Shown here one piece after another: positions 61,366 to 64,000 of a stretch of DNA of 64,000 nt. Origin of the DNA: Pseudomonas sp. JAI120 (lineage in GTDB: Bacteria; Pseudomonadota; Gammaproteobacteria; Pseudomonadales; Pseudomonadaceae); assembly GCF_014207255.1 (NCBI RefSeq), contig NZ_JACHCZ010000001.1:918592-982591 (forward strand). Reading direction: 5' to 3'. The notes beneath the pieces were generated by a model. That model had not been told where the DNA came from. It made no database searches and saw only the letters and a program-made list of their open reading frames with translations. Numbering within the stretch: position 1 is the stretch's first letter; the number at the start of each line of letters is the position of its first letter. Made by a program: the position numbers and the translations under genes.

Positions 61366-62217
61366 TCAGTCAATCAATCCATGAGCGTCATAAAACGGAT
61401 ACGGTCCAGGGTAATCCCCGAACACACCGTTGTGGCTGATCAAGCCGTGTTGCGCATCCCAGCGATGCAACAAATACCCCGCCGGTTCCAGGTTGAAATG
61501 CGCGGGCGCGGCGTCTTGCAGGTCCAGCACAATCTGATGGGAGGTGCCGGGGCACACACAACTCAAGCTGCCGCCAAAGCGTCGCTGCATCGGCCGGTGC
61601 AGGTGCCCGCACAGCAGGCGTTCCACTTGCGGGTGGCGCGCCACGACGCGCTCCAGTGCGGCGGCGTTGATAAAGGCTTCGCGGTCCATATGGCCGATGC
61701 CGCTGATAAACGGCGGATGGTGCAGGATCAGCAACGTGGGCGCGTCCGGCCGTCGTGCCAGTTGCGCGTCCAACCAGTGCAATTGGCTGTCCAGTAGCTG
61801 GCCGCCGTGCCCTCCCGGGATAGTCGAGTCCAGGCCGATCAAACGCAGCGGATGCTCGTCCACCACCCAGTCCAACGGCCCCTCTGCCGACAACGGCAAA
61901 TAGGCGTGATCACGGAATGCCTCGAGCAACGGAGCGCGTGTGTCGTGGTTGCCCGGCACCAGGTAGCACGGCATGTGCAGGCGCGCGAGTTCAGGGTGCA
62001 GCACGGCGTATTCATCGGCGCGACCGAAGTCCACCAGGTCACCGCTGACCACCACGATATCGGGCCGGGGTTGGCTGGCGTTCAAATGGTCGACGGCACG
62101 GCGCAGCGCGCCCAAGGTATCCACCACCCCATACGTCAGGCGCTGGCCGGCTTTAAGGTGCAGGTCGCTGATTTGCGCAACAAGAAACGGACGATTCACA
62201 AGCAAACTCTCACGCAT
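61366..62217 (-). CDS. Metallophosphoesterase (CpdA/GpdQ-like phosphodiesterase)
   Basis: 283 residues with the full set of calcineurin-like metal motifs: ISDLHL near residue 17, VSGDLVDFG, VPGNHD, LHHPPF and CGHLHR. That composition is found in cAMP phosphodiesterase CpdA and glycerophosphodiesterase GpdQ. The 5' end overlaps the end of the ATP-binding gene by 8 nt, which ties it to an ABC importer. A role in breaking down an imported phosphodiester is therefore attractive, but the substrate is unknown. Confidence 0.88.
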   Translation of the reverse strand: MRESLLVNRPFLVAQISDLHLKAGQRLTYGVVDTLGALRRAVDHLNASQPRPDIVVVSGDLVDFGRADEYAVLHPELARLHMPCYLVPGNHDTRAPLLEAFRDHAYLPLSAEGPLDWVVDEHPLRLIGLDSTIPGGHGGQLLDSQLHWLDAQLARRPDAPTLLILHHPPFISGIGHMDREAFINAAALERVVARHPQVERLLCGHLHRPMQRRFGGSLSCVCPGTSHQIVLDLQDAAPAHFNLEPAGYLLHRWDAQHGLISHNGVFGDYPGPYPFYDAHGLID

Positions 62218-63241
62218 TCAGGGTGAACAACATTTGCGGCGCAATCGCCAGGGCAATCGGCGCGCCGACGGCGTACAGGTGGTTGTCGCTGCTGTCCACC
62301 AGCAGCGGTTGCGGGCCGCCTACGTCCACCAGCAGGCGGCTTTGGGCGCCCTGGAAAAACTGCGCCAATAGATGGCCGTGCAAGTGCCCTTCGCTCTCCA
62401 TCACCCGCAGGTGTTCGGGGCGGCAGTACACGGTGTTGGGCACGTCGGCGGCCTGCCACGGCAACTCGCCGCCGCAGACTTTCAGGCCATGGGCGGTTCG
62501 CGAGCTGACGGCAAAGGCATTGAGGTTGCCGACAAAACCGGCGACGAACGCATTGGCCGGTTTCTGGTAGATCTCCCGTGGGCTGGCCAGTTGCGCGACG
62601 CGGCCGTGCTCCATCACCAGGATACGATCGCCCAGGGCCATGGCTTCGCCCTGATCGTGGGTGACAAATACCGAGGTGATACCGAGGCCGCGCAGCAGTT
62701 CATTCAATTCGCTGCGCAAGCGTTCGCGCAATTGCGCATCGAGGGCCGCCAGCGGTTCATCCAGCAACAGCACTTTGGGGCGCGGCGCCAAGGCACGGGC
62801 CAAGGCCACGCGTTGACGCTGGCCACCGGACAATTCGTGGATGCTGCGCTTGCCGTGATTTTGCAGGCCCACCAGCTCCAGCAGTTCCTCGCAACGCTTG
62901 TTCCGCGCCAGCGGCGCCATGCCGCGAATCTTCAAGCCGTAGACGATATTGCCGGCCACATCGAGGTTGGGAAACAGCGCGTAGTTCTGGAACACCATGC
63001 CCACGTCGCGGCGCTCGATGGGCAGGCGGGTGACGTCGTCGGTGCCGAAAAAAACCTGGCCCACATCCGGGCGTTCCAGGCCGGCAATCAGGCGCAAGGT
63101 GGTGGTCTTGCCGCAGCCGGACGGGCCGAGGATCGCCAGGGTTTCACCGCCTTCGACGGTCAGGTTCAGGTCATGCACAGCCACGGTGCCATCGGCGAAC
63201 GCCTTGCGACAGCCTTGCAGGCGGATAGTGATAGCGGTCAT
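62210..63241 (-). CDS. ABC transporter ATP-binding protein (PotA/PhnT-like)
   Basis: 343 residues. Walker A GPSGCGKTT (residues about 39-47), Q-loop region MVFQNYALFP, signature LSGGQRQRVALARALAP, Walker B KVLLLDEP and switch His in VTHDQGEAMALGD. A C-terminal TOBE-like domain (VYCRPEHLRVMESEGHLHGHLLAQFFQG) follows. It powers import with the permease gene that overlaps its start (ATGA). Family resemblance is to polyamine, sulfate or 2-aminoethylphosphonate importers. A phosphodiester or phosphonate is plausible given the downstream esterase. Confidence 0.93.
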   Translation of the reverse strand: MTAITIRLQGCRKAFADGTVAVHDLNLTVEGGETLAILGPSGCGKTTTLRLIAGLERPDVGQVFFGTDDVTRLPIERRDVGMVFQNYALFPNLDVAGNIVYGLKIRGMAPLARNKRCEELLELVGLQNHGKRSIHELSGGQRQRVALARALAPRPKVLLLDEPLAALDAQLRERLRSELNELLRGLGITSVFVTHDQGEAMALGDRILVMEHGRVAQLASPREIYQKPANAFVAGFVGNLNAFAVSSRTAHGLKVCGGELPWQAADVPNTVYCRPEHLRVMESEGHLHGHLLAQFFQGAQSRLLVDVGGPQPLLVDSSDNHLYAVGAPIALAIAPQMLFTLNA

Positions 63242-64000
63242 CGACGCTCTCCACGGGACAAACGAGCGCTGATGGCCTGCAACGCAATCAGCAGCGGCAC
63301 GATCATCAGCAAAAAGATAAGGGTGTAGGCGCTGGCGATTTCCAGGCGCGCCGAGGCGTAGCTGTCGGCCAGGCCCACGGGCAATGTCTTGGTCATGGGT
63401 GTGTGGAGCATCCAGGTCAGGTTGAATTCGCCCAACGACAAGGTCACCACCATCAGCACGCCGGCCAGAATCCCCGCCCGGCAGTTGGGCACCACCACGC
63501 TGAAAAAGCGCTTGATCGGCCCGGCGCCCAGACTGGCCGCCGCCTCTTCCAGCACCGGCAGTTGCTGGCGTTGCATCACCGCCATCACCGGACGTGCCAG
63601 GAACGGCAAGGTGAACAACACATGGCCCACCAGGATGAACAACCAGCTGCTGCGAAACGTGCCGAACTGGCCGTAGGTGAGCAGCAACGCCAGCGCACTG
63701 GCCAGTCCCGGCATCGCCACCGGCAACACCATCAGTTCTTCGAAGGCACGGCTGAAGCGGTTGTTCATGCGCACCAGCGCATACGCCGCCGGCACGCCGA
63801 TCACGCAGACACACACCGCGCACGCCAGCGCCAGTTGCAACGACAGCCATACGGTGGGCGAATAGGCCTGCCATACCTGGATCAGCCAGTCGAAGGTCAG
63901 GCCGCTGGACAGGCCGACGAAGAAATTGCGCGTCAACCCGGCCAGCAACGACATCAGCACCGGCACCAACATGAACGCGCACACCAGCAAGGTGAACAGC
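63238..64000 (-). CDS. ABC transporter permease, 5' end cut by the window
   Basis: At least 253 residues with five or six membrane spans. The EAA loop is EEAAASLGAGPIKRFFSVVVPNCRAG, which contacts the ATPase. It is a BPD_transp_1-type permease of the polyamine or aminoethylphosphonate sort. The frame is open to base 64000, so the true start and first span probably lie beyond the window; a TTG at 63990 is unlikely to be the start. The 3' end overlaps the ATP-binding gene by 4 nt. Confidence 0.9.
   Translation of the reverse strand, partial: LFTLLVCAFMLVPVLMSLLAGLTRNFFVGLSSGLTFDWLIQVWQAYSPTVWLSLQLALACAVCVCVIGVPAAYALVRMNNRFSRAFEELMVLPVAMPGLASALALLLTYGQFGTFRSSWLFILVGHVLFTLPFLARPVMAVMQRQQLPVLEEAAASLGAGPIKRFFSVVVPNCRAGILAGVLMVVTLSLGEFNLTWMLHTPMTKTLPVGLADSYASARLEIASAYTLIFLLMIVPLLIALQAISARLSRGERR

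Overview
The window looks like a chromosomal segment of a fluorescent Pseudomonas (P. fluorescens group). The evidence is high GC, the Pseudomonas gene order narK1-K2-G-H-J-I divergent from narXL, Dnr-type regulators, OprD porins, and many short palindromic REP/REPIN elements of the GTGGGAGGGGGCTTGC type. No rRNA, tRNA, CRISPR array or prophage was seen.

Region 1 (1-30.1 kb) is an anaerobic-respiration island. A respiratory nitrate reductase operon (narK1K2GHJI; narI runs off the left edge) diverges from the nitrate sensor pair narXL. Between them lie an ANR/DNR box and a 7-2-7 NarL site. Next come a Dnr-like regulator, a moaB-moeA-ubiU-ubiV-ubiT operon (molybdenum cofactor plus O2-independent ubiquinone synthesis) with its own NarL-type site, and pdxH behind an ANR box. 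Then follow nnrS with a small membrane protein, dnr with two small ORFs, a broken norD, hemN with a cysteine-less HemN paralogue, and a second small membrane protein. Five good ANR/DNR boxes mark these genes as one low-oxygen regulon. Two 284-bp repeats in inverted orientation flank the 6-kb regulator/ubi/moe/moa/pdxH block. The NO reductase locus is eroded: norD has an internal deletion and frameshift, norCB is not beside it, and the place where it would be expected holds about eight 165-bp tandem REP-containing repeats.

Region 2 (27.6-36.9 kb) holds an OprD porin, copper-delivery genes (DUF2946, SCO, PCu(A)C), a two-partner secretion system (TpsB, TpsA) with an overlapping FecR-domain gene, and cupin and HIT proteins.

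Region 3 (36.9-51.4 kb) is mixed housekeeping and accessory DNA. It contains a tail-to-tail pair (putative dual-OB protein and DUF488 protein), several GNATs, and a small-protein gene preceded by a leader whose segments can pair in mutually exclusive ways, one of them covering the start codon. It also has an RsbQ-like hydrolase overlapping a PAS histidine kinase, a DapF-like protein with a substituted catalytic cysteine, two divergent L,D-transpeptidases, a creatininase-family amidase, a GST and a DUF924 protein.

Region 4 (51.4-64 kb) carries an ECF sigma/FecR/TonB-receptor iron-signalling operon, a DUF1624 membrane protein, metE, a GNAT behind a gene remnant, a second OprD porin, and a phosphodiesterase linked to an ABC transporter that runs off the right edge.
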